A stretch of DNA of 64,000 bases from Corylus avellana (lineage: Eukaryota > Streptophyta > Magnoliopsida > Fagales > Betulaceae): the NCBI RefSeq assembly GCF_901000735.1, contig NC_081547.1, forward strand, positions 1,736,001 through 1,800,000, written 5' to 3'. A program made the position numbers and the translations under genes. This document shows positions 1 to 11,821 of the stretch, one piece after another (position 1 is the first letter of the stretch; each line of letters starts with the position of its first letter). A model generated the notes under the pieces. That model made no database searches and was not told the DNA's origin. It saw nothing but the letters and a program-made list of their open reading frames with translations.

Positions 1-506
1 GATGGCATGGCAATTAGGGCTGACGTGGCAAGGATGGCGTGCGGCACGTGGGGCGATGGCGCGTGTGGTACACGCGCGAACGGAGGAGGCGTGTCCTGGC
101 GCGTGGATCTGACGCGCAGAACTTCTGGGGGCGCGTGGAGGCGCGTACGGCGTCGTATGGAGGATATGGGACTTGTTCTGGAATCACCGAGATGAAAGCT
201 ATCGATCGGTGGCCATGGATAAGTGATCGGACCACCGTGGCGGCTGGTGGCGGAAGGGCAGTGGCGGAATTGCCAAAAATTTGGGCGGCGCGTGAGGGCG
301 CGTGGAAGCTCCGATGGGGCTGTGTGCGGCGGCTCTGGGACGGTTGTCTTCCGGGTTTTCAAGTGGTATAGTGATACACTGAAAACCTCGAGGAGAAGAT
401 AGAGAACCGTGAGGAGCAGAGAGAATGATTCGCCGGATAACACTGGCGGCGCCGGAAAACGTCAAAGACGTTTATTGGAGGCCACAGAAAGGTGGCTCTG
501 ATACCA
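1..506 (-). mobile_element. Internal region start of a Ty1/copia-like LTR element
   Basis: The stretch left of the LTR at 507-775 begins, read on the minus strand, with TGGTATCAGAGC (495-506), the usual primer-binding site complementary to plant initiator-Met tRNA. The rest is GC-rich compared with its surroundings and holds only short ORFs with no recognisable gag domain. The element continues out of the window to the left, so its other LTR and coding capacity cannot be judged. Confidence 0.7.
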
Positions 507-775
507 TGTTAAATATATTGGATAATATATTAGAAGCGGAAGAAAGAGAGAGAAGAGAGAGAGAGAGCGAAAGCACACAATGGACTACATTGTATTGACT
601 CTTATTATAATAATGAATACAGAGGCCTCTATTTATAGAGAGGCAAGTAACCTAATAGATTAAGGAAAGGTAAACCTAGTAGAATAAGGAAAGGTAAACC
701 TAGTAGAATAAGAAAAGGTAAACCTAGTAGACTAATAATACCTAAAGAAGTAAATAACAAGTAATATTCTTAACA
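507..775 (-). repeat. LTR (5' LTR of minus-strand copia-like element)
   Basis: A 269-bp LTR is bounded by TGTTAA at 507 and TTAACA ending at 775, forming the expected TG...CA inverted ends, and it adjoins the primer-binding site at 495-506. Inside, a 24-bp unit containing GGTAAACCTAGTAGA is repeated three times (about 660-735), and there is a GA-rich tract at 540-570. The five bases after it (GTCAG) would be the target duplication, but the mate lies outside the window. Confidence 0.75.
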
Positions 776-1137
776 GTCAGTGGCAACTCGTTATTCGCAT
801 GTCAGGTTTGAATCGTATCAACCCTTTAATATAAGATTATATAGGTCAATTTTAACTCGACTCGTTTAATTAAATAAGTTAGACCTATTTAACCCTAACC
901 TACTAATTTTACGGTGGGTTAATGTCAAATTTGCAGATCGTGTAAAAAATTGTCGTATCATATTCAAATCATATCGAAACATTAGTATAAGACTATAAAA
1001 ATAAATTATAACCCAACTCTTTTAAGTAAACGGATTAGACTCTCAACTCTAACACGCTAATTACATATTTGAGTTGTATAAAAAATTGTCCAACACTAAC
1101 AAGCTTAAGCTTATGGTAAGTTGCTTAATGTACTCAC

Positions 1138-1808
1138 CTGCGCTTGGCAGTGTTGGTAGATATTGGCTGCCATGTAATTCGGTCCACATACAGCCCAAGT
1201 TGGTGGGTTTTCTGGTCCATGGTCGAAGGAGAAGTGGAAATCCAACAGAGACTCCTTTGGGGTTCTCTTAAAGAACTGGTTTCAAAATACCACCCAAAAA
1301 AAAAAAAAATGAAAATGACAACCAACAAAATATGAATATTAACCAACAAAATATTGTGTTTCAATTTTTTATTTTTTTATTTCAGAATAAAAATATTAAC
1401 CAACCACCCAAAAAAAAAAAAATAATAATAATAATTCTTCTTTACCTCTTGCAACAGAGTTGACGGTGGAAGTATAATATTTGGCATAAAGGCAGTGACA
1501 TAAACTGCCACTAAGATCTTATCTGGAAAACTCTCCATGGCTAGGGAAATGCCCATGCCACCATAACTGTGACCCACTAAAATGACCCGCTCGTTGTGTG
1601 GCAGAGAAGCTAAGAAATCCGTCAACGGTTGCAGCGAATCAGAAATGGAATATACCTCATCCAGCCGCTTAGGGTTGACTCCGCTAGCACCAAGGTCCAG
1701 GGCAGTGACACGGTGACCAGCTGATTTGAGCAGCGTAGCAAGCTTGTACCAGCACCAAGCCCCATGGCAGGCTCCATGAACTAGAACAAAGTGCTTCCGA
1801 TTCATCAT
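1138..1808 (-). CDS. Methylesterase (SABP2/MES family), partial: exons 1-2 only
   Basis: Two exons of an alpha/beta-hydrolase methylesterase, the family that demethylates methyl salicylate, methyl jasmonate or methyl-IAA. Exon 1 (1446-1808, start MNRKHFVLVHGACHGAWCWY) carries the oxyanion HG motif and the nucleophile elbow GHSYGG. Exon 2 (1138-1275) encodes FFKRTPKES to NIYQHCQAQ and ends at a good GTGAGT donor. Both junctions are phase 0, and exon 1 is exactly as long (363 bp) as that of the neighbour at 3531-4495. The third exon, which should carry the catalytic Asp and His, is not found down to position 1. Either it lies beyond the copia-like element at 1-775, inserted in intron 2, or the gene is truncated. 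Substrate cannot be told. Confidence 0.8.
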
Positions 1809-1849
1809 TTTTCCTTGCACTTTGCTATTCTATTATCTGGTGTAAAAAA

Positions 1850-3235
1850 AGTCCCTTTTAACGGGAAAGAAAGGGTAAGATCCGGTGTTTTGGTAGTATT
1901 TTAATTTTTTGGGAAACTTCACTTTGGTTCCTTGATCTTTCATTCGATTTTATAAATTCTTGAACTTTTAAATTTCTCATTTTGGACCCTTGAACTTTCA
2001 ATTACTCTCAATTAGAATCCTTTCGTTAATTTTAGACGTTAAAAGTACAATAAAAAGACTAAAATATCCTTGATTTTCATTTTTTAAAAAATAAAAAATG
2101 TTTTGAAAGTTGGAATACTCTTTTACCATTACTCTTACCGTGTGTATGGTTGGTAGGAAACAAAGAGGGAAAGGAAAAGGTGAGGGAAAATAATTGAAAG
2201 CTGATAAGGACTCGGGCCCTCATGGCTGCAATCACTTTCTATTTCAGACCACAAATGCATTCAAATAAGGCTGTAAATATCATAAACTCATAATGCTATT
2301 CCTTCTGCTCTCTTTATTTGACAAGCAAACAAAAGATAGATGAGTCTACTATGAAAAACGCTATGCCGACTTCAAAAACTTGTTTATCACAATTTATGCG
2401 GAATTAATATTATGAAGCAATAAACAATTCAATCACCAAAAAAATATAAAGCAATAAAGAGGCAGACACAGATATTTTGGTTACGAAGAGAAAACCTTTT
2501 AGAAACCGATCTAAAAGTAAAATCTCTCCGGGGCAGCCAAACCCAAGAAATCACTATCAAAAGATTATCTAGAGATTACAGACACTAGGAGCACTTACAA
2601 CCCTTTGCAAGACTTTGGCTCTGTAAGATCGACAAGCCTACAACTTGTCTTCTTGCTCACAATCTTCTTCAACGTGATTCTCCTTTACCAGACCCTTCCG
2701 ATAGACTTCTCAAGCGTAGATTTATCAAAAGAATAACTAAAACTCTAAGAGATTCAATTTAATGCTCACCACATATGATCTCTCTTAGCACAGCCTCTGA
2801 CGAACTTTCTGGGGGTTAAAATTCGTGTCTCTCTCTCTTCTATAATGATGTATATATACCTCAGACAAAACCCTAGACCTAACCCACTTAAAATCACGTT
2901 TTTGGGCCTAAAACTTACGGGGTGTCCAGACATGTTAATGGGCAGTCTGGACATGGCTTTGCGGAGCAAGATTTTAGTTTCTGGAAATGAGGTCCGGACC
3001 CTGGGAATTGCGGTCCGGACCCGGCCTGTCCAGTCTTGATCAATACCTTCGATCGATGGGCGTTTGTGGTCCGATTGAGCTGAAATTTTGCAGGGACGTT
3101 CATAACACATGAATCTACATTATGAACGGTGGAGATTAGATTCTAAGAATTCTATATCAGTGTTTGAGCCCGTGAACAGTAACATCTGCATTTTGAAACT
3201 GAATTAAGCCAACACAAGAACTAACAATCTACTAG
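1850..3235. other. Intergenic, dispersed repeats, no gene
   Basis: No exon-like coding stretch was found. 1900-2060 resembles the common dispersed 'GGACCCTTGAACTTT' type plant repeat. 2390-3130 holds a sequence with repeated TCCGGAC/GTCCGGAC motifs and CTCTCCGGGGCAGC, which looks like part of an unidentified LTR or non-autonomous element. Short ORFs here have no recognisable domain. Confidence 0.4.
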
Positions 3236-3405
3236 AATTGGAATTCCTCCAATTACTTTTCTTGGTAAAATTTATTCACATATTCAAGGAATCAAAACCC
3301 GAGCTTACCTATCATTGGAATTGGAATTGGAATTCCTCCAATTACTTTTCTTGGTAAAATTTATTCACATATTCAAGGAATCAAAACCCGAGCTTACCTA
3401 TCATT
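3236..3405. repeat. 89-bp tandem duplication
   Basis: The segment starting AATTGGAATTCCTCC and ending TTACCTATCATT occurs twice head-to-tail (3236-3316 and 3325-3405, period 89 bp) with no difference seen. A GGAATT triplet repeat sits at the junction. It lies just downstream of the methylesterase gene at 3531-4495. Confidence 0.9.
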
Positions 3406-3530
3406 CTATAGTACTACGGTTTTAGATATCGCACAAAACAAAAAGTCTATTGCAGATGACAGTGCAATAGATCTAGAGCAGTACTCCTATAGTCCTATTG
3501 AACGAAATCCCGATGTTTACTAGAGTTTAT

Positions 3531-4495
3531 TTACTGATATCTCCCAGCAACTTCGAGTAACATTTGGCAAAGTTGCTTGGGCTTTGAGAGCATGACCATA
3601 TGGCCAGCTCCTCTAATCAAATTCACTTCCTGAGGAGGGCTTTTCTCAATCATCAAACGCTGAAAATCTTCCGGCATCGCTTCATCATCTTCGCAAACTA
3701 AAAAAACCCGATTGATTGACCCGTATTTCTCCTTTGTCAGCATACACTCCTTGACAAGGTCTTCCAAGAACACCCTCGTTGGCCTTATCAACATGCTGGC
3801 CAGTTCCAGGTCCTGCATGCAAGTTAAAACACATAAATAAAATTCACAAAATATGGTAGGAATTAAAAGCACGAATCTGCTCGAAAATCTTGCCTCTGAT
3901 TGGCAATGGGAGTATAGCTTGGTCCTCATATAATCCGGGCCAAAGCTTGTTGATTCCTCTGAAAACTGGCAATCCAATAAGGATTCTGCAGGGTTCCTTT
4001 TGAAGTACTGGTTGCCAAATCCCAAACAAAAGATAAAACAAATTAAAACACGTACATGAAGAAAATAGCTTTTCTTAAAGCAATACAATGATATATTAGG
4101 AAATGGGCAACTTTTTTTTTTTTTTTTTTTACTTCTTGTATGAGAGTTCCCGGTGGAGACTCTAAATTTGGCATATAGGCGGTGAGAAAAGCTGCCACTG
4201 AAATTTTTTCCGGGAAGCTCTCCATGGCCAGAGAGATACAGAGGCCGGCGTAGCTGTGACCAACCAAAATCACCGTCTCTCCTTGAGGGAGAGATGCCAT
4301 GAACTCCATCAACGGTTGCATATAGTCCCAAATAGAAATGATCTCCATCAGCTGCTTGGGGTTGACCCCACAAGCGCCGAGGTCCAAAGCAGTGACACTG
4401 TGACCGAGCTGTTTGAGCAGGGTGACAAGCTTGTACCAGCACCAAGCCCCATGGCAGGCTCCATGAACTAAAACAAAGTGCTTCAAATCCCCCAT
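3531..4495 (-). CDS. Methylesterase (SABP2/MES family), complete
   Basis: Three exons (4133-4495, 3894-4007, 3531-3812) give a 252-residue alpha/beta hydrolase, close to the usual ~260. The start MGDLKHFVLVHG was chosen because it aligns with the neighbour and with the family; an upstream in-frame Met only adds a non-conserved tail. Catalytic Ser lies in GHSYAG, Asp in VCEDDEAMPEDF and His in GAGHMVMLSKP, so the enzyme looks intact. It should hydrolyse methyl esters of a plant hormone such as salicylate, jasmonate or auxin, but sequence does not settle which. Intron 2 (81 bp) begins with GC (AG|GCAAGA) rather than GT; intron 1 follows QE and contains a long poly-T. It is a tandem paralogue of the gene at 1138-1808. 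Confidence 0.92.
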
Positions 4496-4967
4496 TTTCG
4501 GTTTCTTGCTGTACTTAATTATTGCTTGGGAGCATGCAATTTCTCTCAGTTTATATACAAGGATTTGAACCAAGAATGTACACTAAAAGTTACAGTACTA
4601 GACAAAAGGAAAAAATAAAGTTAATTTGATCGAGGTGCCAAAACGAGACTTTGCTTCGTGTCAATTATTGTCTGAGTGGGCGGCGAATGAGCGTGAAATG
4701 CGTGGACATTCTGATTGCTTTAGAAGGAAAGTCGAAAACCAGAACTATTATTTATTTATTTATTTATTAACACTGGAAATTTGGTATTGTGTCGGTTTTA
4801 TAACTTTCATACACTTTGTGACTTTGTGTGGAACGTGTGTCAAAATATTATTTATTTCAAAAAGTTAACAACATAATTTTAATAATTTTCTGTTGAACTT
4901 TTTAGAATTAGTAATTTAATTAAGGTCATTTTAACAAGTTTTCGGTTAGTCTTAGAGTTTGTTTGGA

Positions 4968-5182
4968 GTTGTATTTGAGAAATAGAGTTTTTAAATCAAA
5001 AAACGCTTTTTGGCAAAAACTTCATTTGTTAAAAGTGCATTTTAGCCATTTTTAAGCATTTTGAATTCTTAAAAGTACTTTTAACTTTTTTTTTTACTAA
5101 ACGAATTTTTTTTCTTCAAACAGACTTTTTGAATATTAAACACACTTTTACATTATTCAAACACGATCTCAAACATGCACTC
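4968..5182. repeat. MITE-like element, GTTTGAGA-type ends
   Basis: The left end (GTTTGTTTGGAGTTGTATTTGAGAA region) and the reverse complement of the right end (CATGTTTGAGATCGTGTTTGAA region) are imperfect inverted repeats. Inside are CGCTTTTTGGCAAAAACTTC and TTTTTCTTCAAACAGACTTTTT. The same internal motifs recur at 62190-62410, and a third copy begins at 63952 and runs off the window. It is probably a non-autonomous DNA transposon family; no clear target duplication was found. Confidence 0.55.
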
Positions 5183-5199
5183 GGTAACATCTCTCGGTA

Positions 5200-6250
5200 A
5201 CATCTGCACAGTACACGTAGGTTAATAAAAATGTTCCATTAACGAGTGACGACACCATTCTTTAACAGCAACAGCACTAAATGGTCAGAATAACGAGTAC
5301 TTTTAAAAATGAGAAAAATGTGTAAAGGTCCCTAGCTTAGACCTTTCATCATTTCATTATTTCCTTTGATTTTTTTAAGAATGAGGAATGACATCTAGGG
5401 TCATTGCCACGTGATATCTAATCAAATTTGTACCTACATACACTCAGGCCTTGTTTGTTAAGCTGCAGCACATTCCTGACCACGCTGCAGTTTATGTGAC
5501 AAGACAAATTTTGTTAAAAGACAATTATGCCCATATGAAAGAGAAACGATTATTTGTATGAGGTGTTTTGAAGGGGCAAAATAAAAATTATTTTTATTTT
5601 TATTTTTCCAACCAGCTGGGTCAATCCATTCAACCACAAGCCGTACCTGATGGAGAGGCACCAACCCAGAGGTATATAGTGCCATGTAAAATTAGGGGGT
5701 TTGCCAAACACTCTCTTTTTCTCTCTCACGCACATGTATATATATATATATATAATTTTAATTTTAAAATATGTCACATCATAAAAATGAAAAAAGGGAG
5801 AAGGTGGTTGGGAGCTGTCAAATTATTGGAGAGTGATTTAACCAATCATAATATTTTTTAGTAATGATTGAACCACTTTGAAGATGGACAGTGATTTAGC
5901 CATTCGGCCACCTTTTTTAAAGATATCCGGTTTGGCAACTTTCAAAGGCCTAATAAAGAGTGACTAGTTATTGAGAGTGATTTGACTCCAAAAGTTATTA
6001 GAGGTGGCCAGAATTAGGGGTAGATTGCCCACCTCTCTCTCTCTTTGGTTCATTCCTACTCTTTTGTTTGTTTGTTTTTTCTTTTATGATGTAACATTGT
6101 TATAAATGATGTGGTCATGTATAAATGATGTGATCATGTTGGCTCAAACTGTCAAATACATGTCATTAGATATGACGTAGCTATTAGTCTATGTATCATT
6201 ATTTCCTTTCAAAAAATTTAAGGAAAAGAGTGATTTGATAATTTTAAAGA
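5200..6250. other. Intergenic, no gene recognised
   Basis: AT-rich sequence with simple repeats (TA run at 5738-5752, TC run near 6035) and short ORFs without domains. Nothing gene-like was found between the methylesterase gene and the MITE at 6263. Confidence 0.4.
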
Positions 6251-6262
6251 GTAATTTGATAC

Positions 6263-6427
6263 GAGTGGTGATATTACGTATGCTAGTCTGAGTGTACAAT
6301 ACCTCATGTTAGTGTGAACAGTAATCAAAAGTTACTGTTTCAACATTTTTTTAATATTCTTTTGGTTACTGTTCACACCGACGTGAGGCACTATGCACTC
6401 ACGCTGGCGTGCATAATATCACTACTC
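6263..6427. mobile_element. MITE with ~70-bp inverted ends and 10-bp target duplication (Mutator-like)
   Basis: The left arm GAGTGGTGATATTACGTATG... and the reverse complement of the right arm GAGTAGTGATATTATGCACG... pair over roughly 70 bp, leaving a short AT-rich loop. The element is flanked by a perfect 10-bp direct repeat AATTTGATAC (6253-6262 and 6428-6437). Long inverted ends plus a 9-11 bp target duplication fit a Mutator-type non-autonomous element. It has no coding capacity. Confidence 0.8.
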
Positions 6428-7036
6428 AATTTGATACACTTTAAACCTTAAAAATTGATTTACTAAAAGCTCTAACTTTCCCATTAAAAAATACACATTT
6501 TTTTTAAAAAAAAAAAATTAGGAGGAAGGTCACAACCGATATATCTTCTTTTTTTTCTTTTCTTTTTTTCAATCTGAAACTTAATTTTTTCAAAATGATT
6601 TGTCATAGTTTTCCATATGAAAAAAAAAAATAAAGTATTTAAGCTGATTAAACGATGATGATTTTTTTAACAAATTTTTTCATTTTACAAGATTGGTCCA
6701 ATACCTATCCAGCCATCACACCCTACATTTCCATTTGATAGAAAGCTATGCACTTTCTAGTTATCAGGAAGTGTAAACAACTTGTTCTTGCAATCTATGA
6801 GACTCATACTTTAGAATTTCCTTTTTTTAACAGAAAAAAAAAAATTGTGAATAAAAGGATGATAAAAGAATAAGATTCTCTTTCATGTTTTGAGTCATTA
6901 GAGGCACCTATGACCAAAGGGAAATGTACTTGGAATGAGCCTTGGGCGGCAACAGAGGGGAAGTGTATATAGTATTGATAATCATTGTTCACAACATACC
7001 CTTGGCCATAGCACTTAATACAACATCTTGATAGCC

Positions 7037-10000
7037 TTAAAATTTAGCTTCAGCAGCGAGTGTCAATTTGACACCATCTTTGAATGAAACAGGAGAAATA
7101 TTTAGTGTCTGAACTAGTTTGGTTATATTCATGGATATGTCGGCCGGGGACTTGACGCCTCGATCAACCTGGAGAATTATTTCAAAAAAGAGCAGTTTAA
7201 ATTGACTGGAACAAGGAAAACCTAATTCTCACACAATGCACATGTAGAGAGGAAGCTGTTGCTTAGCAAAAAGAGCAAACAGAAAAATATTATTCGACAT
7301 GTTCATCCAAAAGGGCAAGCTGACACTTCGGTGGCCAGGGAGTAAAATGAAGAACTGATGGATAATTCTCAAGGCACCAAACAAGCATGTTAAAAAGTTT
7401 GTTTCTCAGGCATTTCAAAATTTTAGATAAGAACAAGCATGTTAAAAAGTTTGTTTCTCGGGCATTTCAAAATTTTAGAATAAATCTTAAGCGCTGAACA
7501 TACCGACGATGCAGACACTGCTTTGATCAGTGAGGTGTCGTATCCTCTGATATGTGCCACAGCCTCGGCCATTTCTACACGGGATACCCTATCTGGTCCA
7601 CCAACGTTTAGTAGCAACTGCATTTGCTTACCCTCTGGCACAAATATCATGAATGTCAAGTGAAACTCAGAATATTGAGAGAAAGAGAGACAGAGAGAGT
7701 ACAGATGTCAAAGCATATAGAAAAAGCAGAAGGTTGGCAGAACGGGCAATGGAAAACAAGGCATTAGAAGGAAAATTTGATATTGCAATGCCTTAATGGA
7801 GTCTGTCTTTTAGCAAAAAATGGATATCCTTATAAACAACCGATATTGTTTAAGAGTTAATCAATGTAAAAACCAAATGAATGGTGATGTACAAAGAAGA
7901 TTTTGTAGTTTCTCATCTATATTACCAGTATTTTAGCTTGGATACTACAGATTATACCTGACACCCATCTGCTTGTCAAAGCTAGTATGATACTCACAAC
8001 ATCCTTGACATAAACTGGGCAGCGAAACTCGTCATGAAAGAAGTCCCCTTTTTCTCCTTTGGAAAGGACACCATCCATCCACTGCATCAATTAGGCGCCA
8101 AATTGTTGGTAATATACAAAATAATCATTGTTTCCCATTTATTAATTGTTTTCTTTTAACTAGAAACAGTAATCATAATCTCTATCTTTATAATTACAAA
8201 TCCTACAAAAAGAAACCCCCCACCAAAAAATAAATTGCCAGCCAGTCTCAACACTACACAATGAAAACAGCAACTTGAAAGTTCAATAATGATAATATAT
8301 GACTTTACACAGTGATATTGACTCCCCCCACATTAAAAAATCAAGGTTTCCATTTCCTCATACCACTTAACTCCATTTTTGTAACAAAATAAATTATTTT
8401 TCTGGTATATCCTGTTGATGTTTCCATTGGATGAGATTGACAATTTACATGAACATTTTTTTTTTGATAAGTGACAATTTACATGAACATTAACCAGTGC
8501 TTATAGTGTTATTTGTTTTGTCGCCATATGATCAATTCTTATTCTCCTATCTGCATCTCTCACCTTTTGTTACTTTTCACTTGATAAGTTCCAAGAATCT
8601 TTACAAATAAATAATCTTATACCTGAAACTTCTTACGTTGAAATCTCAGCCACAAACCTCTTAGACAAGAATAGTGAACAGTAACAACTTAATTTTGGGT
8701 TGCAACTTTAACTGAGTAAACTTTGCATCTGTGCTAACTCAGTTGAAACCTAAAAAGTTTCCCAAAAACAAATCTTAAATAAATCAAAGCTGGTAAACAT
8801 GACCTTTTCTAGCATGCAAAAGACCGAAGTAACCCAATCTGGTAGCCTATGACTGCTTTTCATCCTTTTTATTTTTTTCCTTCTAACTTTTCTCCTTTTT
8901 GGGGCAAAGAACTGGTAAATTAGATCAGTTTTGAACCATTCTGTTCCTGACATATCCAAAATTATAAACCAAAAAGAGGCATAAAGTTGGAAGATGCAAG
9001 ATTTTAAACATGGGAAAAAGATGGGGATTATGAATAAGTGCCACTTTCATAAATAAATTAGACCGTATTAGAGACAGGATGAAGCAGGCTGCAGAACTTC
9101 ATGGACAAACTAAATAGTGAAAACAACAATAGGAGAACCAGAAAACTCATGCATTTGCTTAGAACATAGCAGTGCTTGACAAGCACCAGGTGCAAAAAGG
9201 CAAATTATATTCTTCCCCTTATTTATAAAGTCACTATATTTAGTAGTCTCTAATCATATGCATTTCTTAGCCAACAAACTTGCAGATGTAGATTACAAGG
9301 TCTGCATTCTGGGTACACACCTGAATTGGAAGAGATCTTGGAACAGGTGAGATAGTCTGTGGCCCAAAAATGATACTGCTTCTCAGTATTGCAAAATTCA
9401 AGCATTTTTCAGAAACAAGCTGCTCTGCTGCCACCTTTGATTTCCCATAAACATTCACAGGAACAGTTTCGTCTTCTTCCTTGTAGAAGGACTTCACCCC
9501 TTCATAAACTGTTTGGAAACTTACATCATATACATTTTGAAAACAAAGCTATGTGTAAAGGCACGATAAATGATAAGTGTAAGATATAGGGAGTAGCTAC
9601 ATCAGAGATTTGTTTTCTTCCAGCTAATACAAAATATAATAAGCCTATGAGCTGTAGTTGAAATAGCACTTCCTCCTCCATAAGAATGGGTTGGAGTGTG
9701 AAGCTGTGGGTTAAAGACCCACTGGTGCGTAACTTCATTATTGGTGAAAGAAAAAAACATAAGCATGCCAGCTACAGTAGTACCACTAGAAATTGTCAGG
9801 CATTGGATAATTCGGTAGAGATGACCAAAAGGAAATAGAAAATGCCTGGACCATAGAGCAAGAAAGGTTATTTATTGTATTTACTTCCGGTGGTATGTTA
9901 TGTGCATCCAGTTTTTTACATGGAAAAATCATAATGTGCAATTGCCCTAATATTCAATACTGGTTTTTTTCAGCAGGTAGGTCCAGGTAAATCAAATGAA

Positions 10001-11413
10001 TACAATATGAGACTTGAGAAAAGAGAGAGTAATCCAAAAGTGGTTTTGTTTAAGACCTGACTCTACTGGGAGGAAAATGTAGTCTTCCAATGTTTAATGT
10101 TTACAAGGCTTTTGGAGTTGACTTAAGATTTGCATGGTCACTTAGATAGTAAAACTTAGATTGTTTTAACCATCCATTGTAGTCTAGATGGTTAGGATAC
10201 ATGGCTCTCACCCAAAAGACCCAAGTTCAAGTCCGGCAAAAGAAATTTATTTTTCGTCCAAAAAAAAGAATTAGATAATTCGTTAAGCTATTGTTTATTT
10301 ACAAAAGAAAAATTTCGAGAAACTTGTGAGTTGTGACAGGTTTGTGTTCCAGCAAGACGGAAATCAACCAAAAAAGTCAAGCTTAGGAAACTTATAAGAC
10401 AGGTCTGCCCTGTTTATACCTAGGACTTCTAGACCATATACACAAACAATAAGAATTGCAATATTGCTTTGTCTTTGCTTCATTCCTCTAGTAATTCCAG
10501 TGTGACTTACCTTGATCGGTTGACAAGTGAATCAGAAGTGTACTACTCTCTTCAAAGTTTGATAACCAATTCACAAGAGAAGATGGCACATTAATAGACA
10601 TAGTGGCAGTGGGATCCATTTCACAGGCACGAGGTACAGAGAGTGCAGCACAATTCACAACAACATCAGGCTGCCATTTCAAAGAAGATACAATTGTCAG
10701 CTCTTGAAACGGGAGTTAAGCTGTATTCAAAACCTTTTTTTAAAGAGCCAGCACAATAGATGGAGCTTTAAAACATTTCAGGATTTCTGAATTCTGCCTA
10801 AGACAACTTACGTTATAGATTGTGAAACCATATGTCACAACCATAAGATTGGATTATTCTTAACTAATAATGAAAAGGGAAGACAGCAAACTCTCATATA
10901 TTAAAGCAAAATATCCCAATTCCCAAGCAATTTCTCAAGCAAAAAAATAAAAAACCATAAAACCCATTACAAATCCCAGGTAGTCTAGGTAGAGGCACTT
11001 TGAGGTGCTTGTTCCAGACGCCCTTTTAAACACATAATACAGAATGTAGAAAATTTAGATCTTAAATCTATGAACGAAAACACCCACTTACCAAATTCTT
11101 ACATTCTCTGCTTCGCAAAACTACCAAACAAATCTACCAGTAGCGAACAGAACGTATTTGAAAATATTCTTTTCTTTTGGTGAAAACAGACCTGGCCAAA
11201 TGTCTGTGAAATGGCCTCAAATCCTTGTCCAGTTCTCAGATCAACATGGAAAGCGAGCAAATGAGGAATGGCATCAAGCAAAGCCTGAGGAAGCTTTGAG
11301 TGGTACGTGAATGCCAGATCATATGGCGTGCCTTGGATCTCTGAAAAGCCTTGCAATAGGTGTTGTCCTAAGTATCCCGTGCCTCCCACTATCAAAACTC
11401 TCTTCCCACCCAT
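7037..11413 (-). CDS. RmlD / MAT2B-like NAD(P)-binding reductase
   Basis: Six exons (11192-11413, 10511-10670, 9321-9508, 7958-8081, 7504-7634, 7037-7168) encode 318 residues. It is an extended short-chain dehydrogenase of the dTDP-4-dehydrorhamnose reductase (RmlD) type, related to the beta subunit of methionine adenosyltransferase. Visible motifs are the N-terminal Rossmann loop GGTGYLGQ, a STDQVYEG strand end, the catalytic-type YGKSK, and the C-terminal LLLNVGGPDRVSR and VDRGVKSPADISM blocks. The start MGGKRVLIVGGTGYLG is fixed by the Rossmann fold beginning at once. No transit peptide is seen, so it is probably cytosolic. Substrate is unknown in plants. Introns contain a tRNA-Glu-like pseudogene (10173-10245), a tiny retro-insertion (8438-8491) and a 52-bp tandem repeat (7380-7480). 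Confidence 0.9.
7380..7480. repeat. 52-bp tandem repeat in intron 5 of the RmlD-like gene
   Basis: AACAAGCATGTTAAAAAGTT...CATTTCAAAATTTTAGA occurs twice in tandem with one A/G difference. It lies directly 3' of the exon 5 donor, so the second unit sits within 25 bp of the splice site. Confidence 0.85.
10173..10245 (+). pseudogene. tRNA-Glu(CUC)-like pseudogene or SINE head
   Basis: TGTAGTCTAGATGGTTAGGA with CTCTCAC (anticodon loop, CTC) and a T-arm GTTCAAGTCC reads as a plant tRNA-Glu. The acceptor stem no longer pairs (TCCATTG against CAAAAGA) and the anticodon stem is mismatched. It lies in intron 2 of the RmlD-like gene, opposite in strand. It could be the 5' part of a tRNA-derived SINE, but no body or target duplication was recognised. 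Confidence 0.6.
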
Positions 11414-11821
11414 CTCCCGCTCTCTCTGGGAATGGAGGGAAGGGGTTCTTTGTATAGAGTTGGAAGATTGTACGCTTGACGGTTGACGCTTTGATAAGCG
11501 GATGGGATTTGTTGGCAACTTGCAGTTTGAGGAAACTTCTCACGTTTTGTTGTTACTCTCACTCGCAATCCTGTCACTGCCGGTGTTTCTCGCGTTCCGG
11601 AATTATGAAAATGGAGGTAAAGGAACAGGTACGACGGGGACAGAAGTTGCAAGCCAAAGCAAGGGACTCTGCCAATTCCGAGTTTGGATCGGGAAAATGT
11701 GAAATTCAATCCGGATTTTTTATTTTTTATTTTTCACCTAGACGAGCATGCAGTTAGATTTATGAATTACATTTTTCTCATACACACGTGTACATATATA
11801 AGTGAAGTATATGGCAGTATT

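Noticed and set aside
1..465. Overlapping ORFs on both strands in the GC-rich left edge
   Set aside because: This is internal sequence of an LTR element; no frame resembles gag or any host protein.
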